From the NCBI GenBank assembly GCA_050115555.1, contig JASFQI010000108.1:1-13700 (forward strand): 13,700 nt of DNA. Reading direction: 5' to 3'. A program made the position numbers and the translations under genes. Below the pieces are notes generated by a model. The model did not search any database and was not told the DNA's origin. It saw only the letters and a list, made by a program, of their open reading frames with translations. Source of the DNA: JASFQI01 sp050115555 (GTDB lineage: Bacteria; Desulfobacterota; DSM-4660; Desulfatiglandales; HGW-15). Positions 1 to 7,331 of this stretch are shown here, one piece after another; the stretch's first letter is position 1; each line of letters opens with the position of its first letter.

Positions 1-48
1 CCCGTTTCCGGGCGGGACGTGGATGAAACAGTGAATTCGGTCCCTGCC

Positions 49-1344
49 TCAGAGTCCGACCTCTGCCAATTCCGGTCCGAGGTAGGCGCGCTCGTTCTCG
101 CCCAGACACCCCATGGAGAGGCAGATGAGGGTCCATAGGTGGACCGTGTAGTACCCGGCCTCGAAGTGCTCCGCAAGGTCATGAATCTGCGAGTGGCAGT
201 TGTGACACGGTGCAATGCAGTACTGGGCACCCGTGGACAGGATCTGGTTGAGCTTTACGGTCCCGTACTGGTGTCTGGCCTCGGTATACCCGCTCTGGAG
301 GTACCCGCCGCCCCCGCCGCAGCAGAAGTTGTTGGAGCGGTTGGGCTGCATGTCGATGAAGTTCTCCTCGCCCACCACCTTCTTGACCACGAATCGGAGG
401 TCCTCAGCCACGGGATCGCCGAAGGACTTCCTCACCAGCTGGCAGGGATCCTGGACCGTAAACTTGATCTTCAGGTCCTTGTTCCAATCCGAGCTTACGG
501 GCAGCTTCCCCTCACGAATCCATTTGGCGTAAAGTCGAATGATGCTTTCAATCTCAAAGTTGTGCTCGACGTTGAATTTCTGCAATCCGGACCGGAATGC
601 AAAGAGCTCGTGGCCTCATTCCGTGTTGAGCCAGTACTTGCACCCCAGGTCCTCCACGGCCTTGGCCTTGACCCGGGTGATGTGCTCCCAGGCCTCCCAG
701 TCCTGGAGGAACATGCAGTAGTTCTCCGCGGCCCAGCCCTTGGTCCCGTAGGTCCAATCCGCGCCCGCGAGGTGAAGGATCTTCCACAGCGGCACCATCT
801 CGTCCGGCTCGGTTACGGGCTCGCGCGAGTTCTGATTGAGGAAGTACTCGGCGCCCTGCTTGTTGACCGGGGCCTGCAGGTTCTCCCATCCCGGCTGCGT
901 TTCCCGGACCTCTTCCACAACGTCCTCCACCACGAACTGGAAGTCCTCCTCCGAGGCCCCCATGGCGCTGCAGGCGTCGCTTCGAAGGGCCATGTCGCAG
1001 GAACCGAGGATGCCCTTGGGCCGTTCCTCCCTGGGCCAGGTCTGCCGTGCAAGGCCCACCATCTGCGGGATGTCCACTTTCATGGGGCAGGCGTGGATGC
1101 ACCGCTGGCACATGCTGCACATCCAGACCCAGGGCGAGCTCGTGGCCTCGTCGTAGAGCCCCAGGGCCAGCATCCGCACGAACTTTCGAGGGTCCATGCC
1201 CTCCAGGCCCGTGGCCGGGCAGCCGCTCGCACACGTCCCGCAGGTCAGGCAGAGCTCCAGATTGCTGTCCGGCAAGAGCTCCTTGATCTTGTCGCGGAAC
1301 TCGTGCTTCTGATCGCGTAGTTCAAGAACTTCGTTCTCTTCCAT
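49..1344 (-). CDS. HdrD-like (HdrC-HdrB fusion) iron-sulfur selenoprotein, Sec at in-frame UGA, paralogue 1
   Basis: The frame opens at ATG 1344 and runs to a TGA at 51-49, with one internal TGA at 618-616 read as Sec: 431 residues, Sec243. The N-terminal part carries two ferredoxin-type motifs (Cys 32, 35, 38, 42 and 76, 79, 82, 86), as in HdrC. The C-terminal part is a CCG domain as in HdrB/HdrD: Cys301 in DPC, Cys341-Cys342 followed by five glycines, Cys380 and Cys383 in APCHNC. Sec lies in E-U-GHELF, aligning with ECGHAYR of the neighbouring TmcB. The family transfers electrons to or from disulfides or other cytoplasmic carriers; the substrate is unknown. No membrane segment is visible, so it is probably cytoplasmic. 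It lies 361 bases after tmcA on the same strand with a possible promoter of its own. Frame continuity and homology are strong; Sec insertion is inferred. Confidence 0.9.
579..603 (-). promoter_or_regulatory. Putative bacterial SECIS hairpin, paralogue 1
   Basis: In the transcript, bases 13-22 after the UGA (UUUGCAUUCC) pair with bases 28-37 (GGAUUGCAGA), leaving the loop GGUCC at bases 23-27. The stem is ten pairs long with one U-U mismatch and one G-U pair. A small apical loop starting with G and containing GGU, placed 16-37 bases after the UGA, is the known pattern of bacterial SECIS elements bound by SelB. I derived the pairing by hand. Confidence 0.8.
616..618 (-). other. Internal UGA read as selenocysteine (Sec243)
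   Basis: The codon context is GAA-TGA-GGC-CAC. The reading frame on both sides encodes one continuous HdrD-like protein with no base shift. The 13 bases GAATGAGGCCACG are identical around the UGA of the paralogue at 9752-9754. TmcB has Cys (TGC) at the aligned position. The only start available downstream without recoding would be a TTG at 585, which would split the protein between its Fe-S and CCG halves. Confidence 0.88.
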
Positions 1345-1386
1345 ACCCCTTCCCTCTCTCGTGTTTGAAATCCTGGACTTGCTCTC

Positions 1387-1548
1387 GGCGGTCTCTCGAC
1401 CGCCCTGGAACCGGGCCGAAACAGGCTCTTATCATGAAAAAGCAGCCTGCAGTCAACCTGAATTGTGATGGAGTCGCAAATAGCCCGTGACCTGGAGATT
1501 TGCCTATAACGATTCCAGTGGCTTATGCGTAGCCAACAGGCGGTCGAG
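1387..1548 (-). promoter_or_regulatory. Leader with two mutually exclusive pairings upstream of the first Sec-HdrD gene
   Basis: Bases 1404-1387 (transcript sense) form a perfect 7-bp hairpin, GGCGGTC and GACCGCC around a GAGA loop. The first arm plus loop, GGCGGTCGAG (1404-1395), is also the exact complement of CTCGACCGCC about 140 bases earlier in the leader (1548-1539). The two pairings cannot coexist. No U-tract follows the local hairpin, so it is not a standard terminator. It ends about 42 bases before the start codon. A regulatory role is inference only. Confidence 0.4.
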
Positions 1549-1582
1549 CGGGTTTTGCGAGACCGTCAATAATCAGCGTGAG

Positions 1583-1611
1583 AGTATCCCCCCTTGTGAA
1601 AACATTGTCAA
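1583..1611 (-). promoter_or_regulatory. Candidate sigma70 promoter for the first Sec-HdrD gene
   Basis: On the minus strand TTGACA (1611-1606) is followed after 17 bases by GATACT (1588-1583). This gives a perfect -35 box and four of six -10 matches at ideal spacing. The start point would be near 1576, leaving a leader of about 230 bases. The gap from 1345 to 1705 holds no convincing gene and no clear terminator after tmcA, so read-through from the tmc genes also remains possible. Confidence 0.5.
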
Positions 1612-1705
1612 GGGATTATGCCTCCTCCTGTTCTCCGGCCGGCGTGATTCGGGCACGGGATCCGGGGAATCCAAGTCATCGCATTTTCCCTTTCAAATCG
1701 CCTTC

Positions 1706-2095
1706 TCAATCCCTTACGTGGCATTCTCCACATGCAACAGGCCCTTTTTTCTCTTTTTCATGACATTGCTTGCATCTTTTATGATACGCGCGAAGCCGAT
1801 CCACGGATCCGTTCGATGCGTTCAGCTTGTGGCACTCGCCGCAGGGAACGCCGTCCGAGGACTCCCCTTCCAGAAGCATGCCGTCTTCGTAGACGTGGTG
1901 GCACACGTAACAGTCCTCGATCGCATCGAAGACCATGTGCTCCTCGTGGGTGAATCGGGAGACCGGGCGTTGCGGGTCCGGAAAGAGGTCCTTTGGAAAC
2001 ACCGAGTAGGACTCCTCCGAAACGGCCCAGGGAACGCCGGCCAGAAACATCAGAAGTGCGGCGATCACGGCAATTGCGTGCCTCTTTCTTTTCAT
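1706..2095 (-). CDS. tmcA: TmcA, periplasmic tetraheme cytochrome c3 (type II)
   Basis: This 129-residue protein starts with a basic, then hydrophobic signal peptide (about residues 1-26), so it is exported. The mature part has four CxxCH heme c sites (CYVCH, CGECH, CKQCH, CGECH) plus extra His such as HEEH that can serve as second axial ligands. This is the layout of a tetraheme cytochrome c3. In sulfate reducers TmcA takes electrons from the type I cytochrome c3/hydrogenase pool and passes them to the membrane partners. It lies 45 bases after tmcB, with a GAGG ribosome site before its ATG. It is the last of the four tmc genes here. Assignment to TmcA rests on the heme count plus the tmcBCD neighbours. 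Confidence 0.9.
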   Translation of the reverse strand: MKRKRHAIAVIAALLMFLAGVPWAVSEESYSVFPKDLFPDPQRPVSRFTHEEHMVFDAIEDCYVCHHVYEDGMLLEGESSDGVPCGECHKLNASNGSVDRLRAYHKRCKQCHEKEKKGPVACGECHVRD

Positions 2096-2140
2096 GTCCT
2101 GCCTCGACGGTATCCGTTGAAAAAAACGTCTCCCGGGCCC

Positions 2141-3481
2141 TCAGCCTTCCAGGGCATTGGGCTTTTCCATGCACTCGTAAATGATCTCGGAGAAGAACGA
2201 AAGCTCCATCCCCACATCGTAGGCCTCGATGATGTCCTTGAGCCCGCTGTGACAGTTGTGGCAGGGCGCGATGACCACCTCGGCTCCCGTGACCTTGAGC
2301 TGCTCCGCCTTGATGCGGTTGCCCTCCACCCGGACCTGCTTGTAGGGCGGACCGCAGTTGATCACACCGCCCCCTGCACAGCAGCAGTAGTTGTGCTCGC
2401 GGTTCGGGTGCATCTCGACAAAGTTCGGGCAAAAGGCGCGCACGATGTCCCGGGCCTTCTCGTGCAGGCCCCGCCCGCGGACGATGTTGCATGGATCGTG
2501 GAGAGTCACGGTCTTCTCATAGGATTTGGACACCCGAAGCCTTCCCTCCTCGAGCATCTGCCAGTAAAACTCAATGGCGTGCACCACCTCCACCGGGGTA
2601 TCCCGCCAGCTCAGCCACCGGTTTCCCACGTCGTAAATCGAACGATACGCGTGCCCGCACTCCCCCATGACGATGCGCTTGACCCGGAGCTCCTGGGCTT
2701 TCTCGAAATGCATCCTCTTGAGCCTGCCCATGATCTCCACGTCACCCGTAAACATGGCCATGTCGCTGTTGTCCCAGCCGGGAAGGGACGGCAGGGTCCA
2801 ATCCATGCCGCATTCGTTCATGATCACGGCGGCCATGTAGATGAGCTGGGGCTGAAACTTGGGCTCCGGGGCGATCACGGAGTACATGATGTCCGCCCCC
2901 TCCTTGTCCAGGGGAATGCGGAGCGTGGGGATCTCCTCCCGGGCCTCTTCCTCCTGCCAGAGGATGCTGTCGATCCACTCGTCCTCCTTGACCCACATCT
3001 GGTTCATGGTGACCGAGTGGCTGTGGGCGGTGTCCTGGATGTACTGAGGCGTGATCCCGAGCAGGTGGCAGAGCCGGCGGACCACGCTGATGATGTAAGC
3101 CGTGTCGATGCCGATCGGGCAGTACATGGCGCACCGGCGGCACAGGTTGCACTCGGTGTAAGCTACCAGGGCGACGCGTTCCAACTCCTCGGGTGTGATA
3201 CGCCCCCGCTTCTTCAGAATTTTCCACAGCGTCTGCTTGACCTTGCCCACCGGTGAGTAAGCTGGATCGCCGTCATGCGAAAGGTAATAGTGGCACCCTT
3301 CGGCACAGAGCCCGCACCGGACGCAGATCTCCTCGTAGGCCTTGAGCCTTGCTCCGGTTTCGGCGCGGAACACGCGGTCGATCGCCTTTTCGACCCTCTC
3401 GCGGGTCAGGCTCTGGAGGCCTTTCTGAATCCCGACGTCCACGTGTTTTTGTTTTTCCGCCTTTTCAGCCGCGGCTTCCAT
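2141..3481 (-). CDS. tmcB: TmcB, HdrD/DsrK-like cytoplasmic iron-sulfur subunit
   Basis: The protein has 446 residues from ATG 3481, chosen because AAGGAG lies six bases upstream; an upstream TTG at 3508 would overlap tmcC and has no such site. Two [4Fe-4S] motifs sit at Cys 53, 56, 59, 63 and 111, 114, 117, 121. The CCG region has Cys275 in ECGHAYR, Cys331 in DPC, a triple Cys at 366-368 followed by AGGG, and Cys407/Cys410 in APCHNC. In the Tmc complex this subunit is the cytoplasmic end of the electron path from TmcA and TmcC. It is the Cys-containing relative of the two Sec proteins in the window, with Cys275 at the Sec position. The start codon lies 20 bases after the tmcC stop, so the genes are surely co-transcribed. 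Confidence 0.92.
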   Translation of the reverse strand: MEAAAEKAEKQKHVDVGIQKGLQSLTRERVEKAIDRVFRAETGARLKAYEEICVRCGLCAEGCHYYLSHDGDPAYSPVGKVKQTLWKILKKRGRITPEELERVALVAYTECNLCRRCAMYCPIGIDTAYIISVVRRLCHLLGITPQYIQDTAHSHSVTMNQMWVKEDEWIDSILWQEEEAREEIPTLRIPLDKEGADIMYSVIAPEPKFQPQLIYMAAVIMNECGMDWTLPSLPGWDNSDMAMFTGDVEIMGRLKRMHFEKAQELRVKRIVMGECGHAYRSIYDVGNRWLSWRDTPVEVVHAIEFYWQMLEEGRLRVSKSYEKTVTLHDPCNIVRGRGLHEKARDIVRAFCPNFVEMHPNREHNYCCCAGGGVINCGPPYKQVRVEGNRIKAEQLKVTGAEVVIAPCHNCHSGLKDIIEAYDVGMELSFFSEIIYECMEKPNALEG

Positions 3482-3487
3482 TGCAGT

Positions 3488-3493
3488 CTCCTT
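3488..3493 (-). promoter_or_regulatory. Ribosome binding site that decides the tmcB start
   Basis: AAGGAG on the minus strand is six bases before ATG 3481. It favours this start over the TTG nine codons upstream, which overlaps the end of tmcC. Confidence 0.8.
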
Positions 3494-3501
3494 GGTGACG
3501 G

Positions 3502-4161
3502 TTACCAATCCCTGGCCTTGCGCACCCCCCCGAACTCGGAACCGATGTACCCCCTGGAAAGCGGGGCGAGGAGCATGTGACTGAGCCGCGTGAAGGGAAT
3601 AGCCGCCAGCATGATCTCGCCGAACAGGATATGAAGGAGGATCATCACCCGATAGGGGCCGATCTGGTGATAGGCCAGAAATCCCGAGAGAAAAGGAAGG
3701 AACACGATCCCCAGGACGATCCAGTCCATAGTGGAGGTTACGTATCGAACCTCCCGTGAAAAGAGGCGCCTTCCCGCAAAAAACAGACAGGAGAGTATCA
3801 CCAGCACGGTCATGACGTCCGCCACGGCCTCGGAAAGGCTCCAGAAGCGGATGCCATGGTAGTAATCCCAGAGCAGGACATGGGCCAGAAGGAAGATCGG
3901 CACAACCAGGAGGCAGACGTGGAAGGTGAAGGTGACAATCGTGATCACGGGGTGCCGTCTCGAGTTCACGGGCCAGAACGGCACGGACCAGTGAGCAATG
4001 GATCGGAGGGCATACCTGGAGTCCCAGTAGACCAGGACCTGGCCATCCCGAAGCTTGGCCGAGCGATACATGCTGACGACCTTCCAGATCGATCCCAGCA
4101 AAAATGCGGCAAAGGCGATCCAGGCCATGGGCCCCACGACGATACCATAGATGGCGTGCAT
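3502..4161 (-). CDS. tmcC: TmcC, membrane cytochrome b-type subunit
   Basis: The protein has 219 residues from ATG 4161, chosen for AGGAGG seven bases upstream; a GTG nine codons earlier lacks a ribosome site. Five hydrophobic segments are visible, roughly residues 5-28, 71-97, 111-130, 145-164 and 172-192, so it is an inner-membrane protein of the nitrate reductase gamma/DsrM/HdrE type. His81, His94, His165, His177 and His195 lie in or next to these segments and are candidate heme b ligands. In Tmc it connects periplasmic TmcA with cytoplasmic TmcB across the membrane. It lies 45 bases after tmcD. The family call is firm on topology and neighbours; the ligand choice is inferred. Confidence 0.88.
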   Translation of the reverse strand: MHAIYGIVVGPMAWIAFAAFLLGSIWKVVSMYRSAKLRDGQVLVYWDSRYALRSIAHWSVPFWPVNSRRHPVITIVTFTFHVCLLVVPIFLLAHVLLWDYYHGIRFWSLSEAVADVMTVLVILSCLFFAGRRLFSREVRYVTSTMDWIVLGIVFLPFLSGFLAYHQIGPYRVMILLHILFGEIMLAAIPFTRLSHMLLAPLSRGYIGSEFGGVRKARDW

Positions 4162-4168
4162 CTCCCTT

Positions 4169-4174
4169 CCTCCT
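4169..4174 (-). promoter_or_regulatory. Ribosome binding site that decides the tmcC start
   Basis: AGGAGG on the minus strand is seven bases before ATG 4161. The GTG at 4188 would place this site inside the coding region. Confidence 0.8.
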
Positions 4175-4206
4175 GATCGTGCGGTCACCGGATTTTGGTT
4201 CCCGGT

Positions 4207-5463
4207 CTAGAAGGACTCCACTTCGGCGACGATGCGATGGTACACGCCCCCCTGGACACCCCGGAGGAGCACCCTGTCCCCTTCCGGGCTGAACAGGGGA
4301 TCCCAGGCGCGTTCGAACGCCTCTGGATGCTCCTTCCCGTCCAGGACGACCACGAAATGCCCGTCACGCTCTGCCCGCAAAGCCGCATGCACTCCATCGG
4401 GGCTGAAGACCAGGGGATAGGCCCTTTCGTAGCGGCCAGGCCAGGGGCGGTCGTCCACGACGACACTCCAGGCGCCGTCCTCCTTGCCCAGGGCGCCCAC
4501 ATGCCGACCGTCCGGGCTTACGGCCAGGTCCGTCACCACGCTGAAGGTGGTCTGCCATGGCCGGTTATTGACCGCCACGGTAAAACGGCCGTAGCTCGGG
4601 GCCGCGATCGCGGCCAGCATGGAGCCGCTCTCATCAAAGGACGGATGCCAGAGCTGGCCGTAGCGGGCCGGCCAGATCAGGAGGCCGTTCTCCGCCATGC
4701 CCCATTTTCCCTGACTTCGCACCGGGGCCACGACCGTGCCGGTCCCGGGGTGAAAAGCCGGCTCCCAGACTCCGGCAAACTCCTGATCCCAGGGCACACC
4801 GTCCACCGCAATCGTGTAGTCGTAAAGGGTTCGGCGAACCTGGGCGGCTACCCGACCGCCTCCGGCATCGAACACCGGGGTCCAGACGTTGACAAAGGTG
4901 TTCTCCCAGGCCCGAGCATCCACGGCCACGGAAAAGCACCCTTTCTGGAACGCTTCGATATCCGCCGATCCCATGGGCGCGACCTGGACCACAGCCGCGG
5001 CATGCCCGCCGTCGGGACTGAGCGCGAAATCTCCGGCATTGTCGAAGAACTCGGGCCAGGGGTGATCGTCCACAGCCACGCCGTATCGCATGTCCTGCTG
5101 AACCGCCGCGCCGATCCGGGCGCCCGATCCGGAAAACTGCAGGTTCCAGGCGAACCCGAAGTTCGTTTCCCAGGTTTGGCCGTCCACTGCCACGGTCCAC
5201 TCCATGTCCCGGCTGACGAGCGCTGCCAGGCGCCCGTCCGGAACAAAGCGGAGGCCCCAGATCTTTTCAAACGTTTCCTCCAGGATCGTCCCGTTCACGC
5301 AGAGCCCGAAAACGGCGTCCTCCAAATTCACGACCGCTGCCAGTCGCTCACCGTCCGGGCTGACCACCGGCTCCTCCATCCAGACGAAGTCGCTGGAACA
5401 AGCCCCCACTTCCTGGATTTGCCGCTTTCCCGGCTCCCAATCCCAGGAGCGCTGTCCGTTCAT
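4207..5463 (-). CDS. tmcD: TmcD, tryptophan-rich repeat (beta-propeller-like) subunit
   Basis: This 418-residue protein is preceded by AAGGAGG five bases before its ATG. It has no signal peptide or membrane segment, so it is probably cytoplasmic. It consists almost entirely of about ten units of 40-45 residues. Each unit has a strand of the form VAVDxxPW, an aromatic/acidic stretch, and a turn such as FSPDG followed by AA-rich residues (for example PVVSPDG, ALSPDG, AVSPDG, VFSPDG, LFSPEG). This resembles WD40/PD40 blades. It has no Cys clusters, so a scaffold or docking role is likely. It matches the Trp-rich TmcD of sulfate reducers, whose exact role is unclear. Here it is the first tmc gene, whereas in Desulfovibrio, as I recall, it is last. 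Confidence 0.8.
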   Translation of the reverse strand: MNGQRSWDWEPGKRQIQEVGACSSDFVWMEEPVVSPDGERLAAVVNLEDAVFGLCVNGTILEETFEKIWGLRFVPDGRLAALVSRDMEWTVAVDGQTWETNFGFAWNLQFSGSGARIGAAVQQDMRYGVAVDDHPWPEFFDNAGDFALSPDGGHAAAVVQVAPMGSADIEAFQKGCFSVAVDARAWENTFVNVWTPVFDAGGGRVAAQVRRTLYDYTIAVDGVPWDQEFAGVWEPAFHPGTGTVVAPVRSQGKWGMAENGLLIWPARYGQLWHPSFDESGSMLAAIAAPSYGRFTVAVNNRPWQTTFSVVTDLAVSPDGRHVGALGKEDGAWSVVVDDRPWPGRYERAYPLVFSPDGVHAALRAERDGHFVVVLDGKEHPEAFERAWDPLFSPEGDRVLLRGVQGGVYHRIVAEVESF

Positions 5464-5625
5464 TCCAGCCTCCTTTTCCCAAGGGGGAGATCGTTGTCGG
5501 CCGTGGCGTTCCGGTAGGGTCGGCTCCAGGGGGAGGGTGCACTGTCGCGCTGCTTGTCAGAAAAGAGCAGGAACGGGCGTACGAGAAGCTGCACGTGAGG
5601 TTGGCTACCGGTAGAGAGGTCATTC

Positions 5626-5654
5626 ATCCTAAAACAGGCGCCTCCATCCGTCAA
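5626..5654 (-). promoter_or_regulatory. Candidate proximal sigma70 promoter for the tmc genes
   Basis: On the minus strand TTGACG (5654-5649), then 17 bases, then TAGGAT (5631-5626): five of six and four of six consensus matches. The predicted start near 5619 places the palindrome CTACCGGTAG (5605-5614) just downstream, a plausible operator position. The leader to tmcD would be about 155 bases. Confidence 0.5.
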
Positions 5655-5802
5655 GATGGACCTACTGAGATGAACCTGCCGCGGAATCGCAAAAGAAACC
5701 CTTTTTCAAATCCCGACTCTACACCCCATGAGGAAGAGAAGAGATGAAACCGGGACGGGGAAGGGTGCACGCGAACCGCTTCCCTTCTCCCATGAAATAG
5801 AT

Positions 5803-5831
5803 ATCCTACTATTTTCGTTTACTTTATGCAA
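5803..5831 (-). promoter_or_regulatory. Candidate distal sigma70 promoter for the tmc genes
   Basis: On the minus strand TTGCAT (5831-5826), 17 bases, TAGGAT (5808-5803), with an A-rich spacer in the most AT-rich part of the region. The -10 box is the same hexamer as in the proximal candidate. Support is consensus matching only. Confidence 0.35.
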
Positions 5832-6071
5832 GACTTCGCGATATCCTTGATTATTCAGTGAGTTCTGGCCATAGGGCTGGAGAGGCGAGGAAGTTTCAAT
5901 CTCCCTGCCGCCCCATCCCAGGTGGGGGATATGCCAGAGAATCTTTTTTGCCCCGCACAAGAAAGACTTCGACAAAGTTGGTCTTGAAATGGCAACCACG
6001 TGCGGGATCCTTTACAGCCGAATGAAAAGCAGAGCCGAGGCCCGGCCCGTTTGTAAGGGAGAGAGAAATCC

Positions 6072-7310
6072 ATGCCGGATCACAGTGTGTTGATTGTTGG
6101 AGGGGGTGTAGCCGGTCTTTCCTCGGCACTCGAGCTCGCTCGTTTCGGCGTCCGCACCCATGTGCTGGACAGCGCAGCTTTTGCAGGAGGGCACGCGATC
6201 GGGTTTTCCTGCAAGGCCACGGACCAGTGCGTGAGGTGCGGGGCATGCCTGGCAGAGGATCTTCTTCACCGTGCAGGACAGAGCGAACACATTCGGATCC
6301 TCCCCTCCAGCCGGCTTCAAACCGTCCGCAGAGAAGGCCGGCGTTTTATGGCAACGGTCCATCAGGGTCCTCAGCACATCGATCCGGACCGCTGCATGGG
6401 TTGCGGCCGGTGTCTTGTTGTCTGCCCGGCACCCGGGGCCCTGAATCGTGGGCCCTCGCCGTTCAATCGTCCTCCCTTCGTCCTGGATTCAACCCGATGC
6501 CTTCGATCCTCCGGACAAGACTGCATGGCCTGCGTAGAAGCCTGTCCAGAGGGTGCAATCTCTTTGGAACGGGAGGCCTCCAAGACGACCCTGGAAGCCG
6601 ACGCCATCGTTCTGGCCACAGGGTTCCTCCCGTTCGATCCCACGGACAAGCCTTACGGTTACGGGCGCTTAGACAACGTGATCACGAACCTGGAGCTGGA
6701 GCGCATGCTCCGGGAGAACAACCGGGTCAAGCGCCCTTCGGACGGGACTCCCCCTTCCAGAATCGGGTTTGTGCAGTGCGTGGGAAGCAGGGACGAGCAC
6801 CTGGGAAACCTGTGGTGCTCCCGCGTATGCTGTGGATCGGCCCTTCGCATGGCCCGTGTCCTTCAACATCGGGATCCATCGGTCGAGGTAACGGTCTTTT
6901 ACATCGATATCCAGTCGTTCGGGCGGGACTTCGAGACCGTACTGCCGCAGCTCCAGGACACGATTCACTGGGTTCGGGCCCTGCCTGCGGAAACGGCTCT
7001 AGCGGAAGACGGTTCCGCCCTGAAGGTGAGCTACTTCGATTCGGAGTCGGGCGTGCCGGCGGCGCAAACCGTAGACCTGCTCGTGCTGTCCGTGGGCATC
7101 ACGCCGGGGGAGGGCCTGGAGGAAACGGCCGGGCTCGTGGGTTTGAAACCGGGATCGGATGGGTTTCTGAATCGTTCCGATGCAGACGCCCCTGCCAGGT
7201 CGGGAGTGACGGCGGCAGGGACCGCCCTGGGCCCCATGAGCATTGCAGATGCCGTGAAGAGCGCCGAGGCGGCTTCCTGGCGTACACTGCGGTTCCTGCA
7301 GGTGGTTTGA
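6072..7310 (+). CDS. QmoA/HdrA-like FAD and iron-sulfur protein
   Basis: This 412-residue protein begins with a dinucleotide-binding fold, VLIVGGGVAGL at residues 6-16. A Cys-rich insert follows (Cys 47, 53, 56, 59), then two ferredoxin-like motifs: Cys 108, 111, 114, 118, and Cys 151, 154, 158 with Cys143 as likely fourth ligand. Further on are LATGF (181-185), typical of the family, and CSRVCC at 249-254, characteristic of HdrA/QmoA. It lacks the extra C-terminal domains of full HdrA, and its length fits QmoA. Such proteins hold FAD and pass electrons between flavin and Fe-S partners, in some complexes by bifurcation. The ATG is preceded by a GGGAG-type site. It is followed after 21 bases by the QmoB-like gene. 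A true QmoA serving APS reductase is less likely because no QmoC or aprAB is next to it. Confidence 0.85.
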   Translation: MPDHSVLIVGGGVAGLSSALELARFGVRTHVLDSAAFAGGHAIGFSCKATDQCVRCGACLAEDLLHRAGQSEHIRILPSSRLQTVRREGRRFMATVHQGPQHIDPDRCMGCGRCLVVCPAPGALNRGPSPFNRPPFVLDSTRCLRSSGQDCMACVEACPEGAISLEREASKTTLEADAIVLATGFLPFDPTDKPYGYGRLDNVITNLELERMLRENNRVKRPSDGTPPSRIGFVQCVGSRDEHLGNLWCSRVCCGSALRMARVLQHRDPSVEVTVFYIDIQSFGRDFETVLPQLQDTIHWVRALPAETALAEDGSALKVSYFDSESGVPAAQTVDLLVLSVGITPGEGLEETAGLVGLKPGSDGFLNRSDADAPARSGVTAAGTALGPMSIADAVKSAEAASWRTLRFLQVV

Positions 7311-7331
7311 GGTAAAAAAAGCGAGGGATCC

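Larger units (their letters stand above)
5464..6071. other. 608-base divergent intergenic region between tmcD and the hdrA-like gene
   Basis: No convincing gene is present on either strand. The region has an AT-rich core near 5795-5850 in otherwise GC-rich DNA. Two promoter-like pairs point toward tmcD. A perfect palindrome CTACCGGTAG lies at 5605-5614 and a 5-bp inverted repeat CCATC/GATGG at 5644-5659 spans the -35 box of the proximal one. I could not pick a convincing promoter toward the hdrA-like gene. No sigma54 site with correct spacing was found. Confidence 0.6.

Noticed and set aside
49..585. A separate gene starting at TTG 585 for the C-terminal CCG half
   Set aside because: TTG 585 lies inside the hairpin after the UGA, has no ribosome site, and the upstream residues in the same frame align with TmcB. 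It is the second part of the Sec gene.
139..1320. 393-residue open frame on the plus strand
   Set aside because: It is antisense to the first Sec-HdrD and lacks recognisable motifs; long antisense frames are a side effect of GC-rich codon use.
1487..3256. 589-residue open frame on the plus strand
   Set aside because: It is antisense to tmcA and tmcB, whose Cys and heme motifs are unmistakable; no family features of its own.
4195..5517. 440-residue open frame on the plus strand opposite tmcD
   Set aside because: It is longer than tmcD, but tmcD has a strong ribosome site, regular blade repeats and operon position, whereas the plus frame has none.
5990..6010. Sigma54-like site TGGCA...TGC before the hdrA-like gene
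   Set aside because: The distance between the GG and GC elements is one base off the required spacing and the match is poor.
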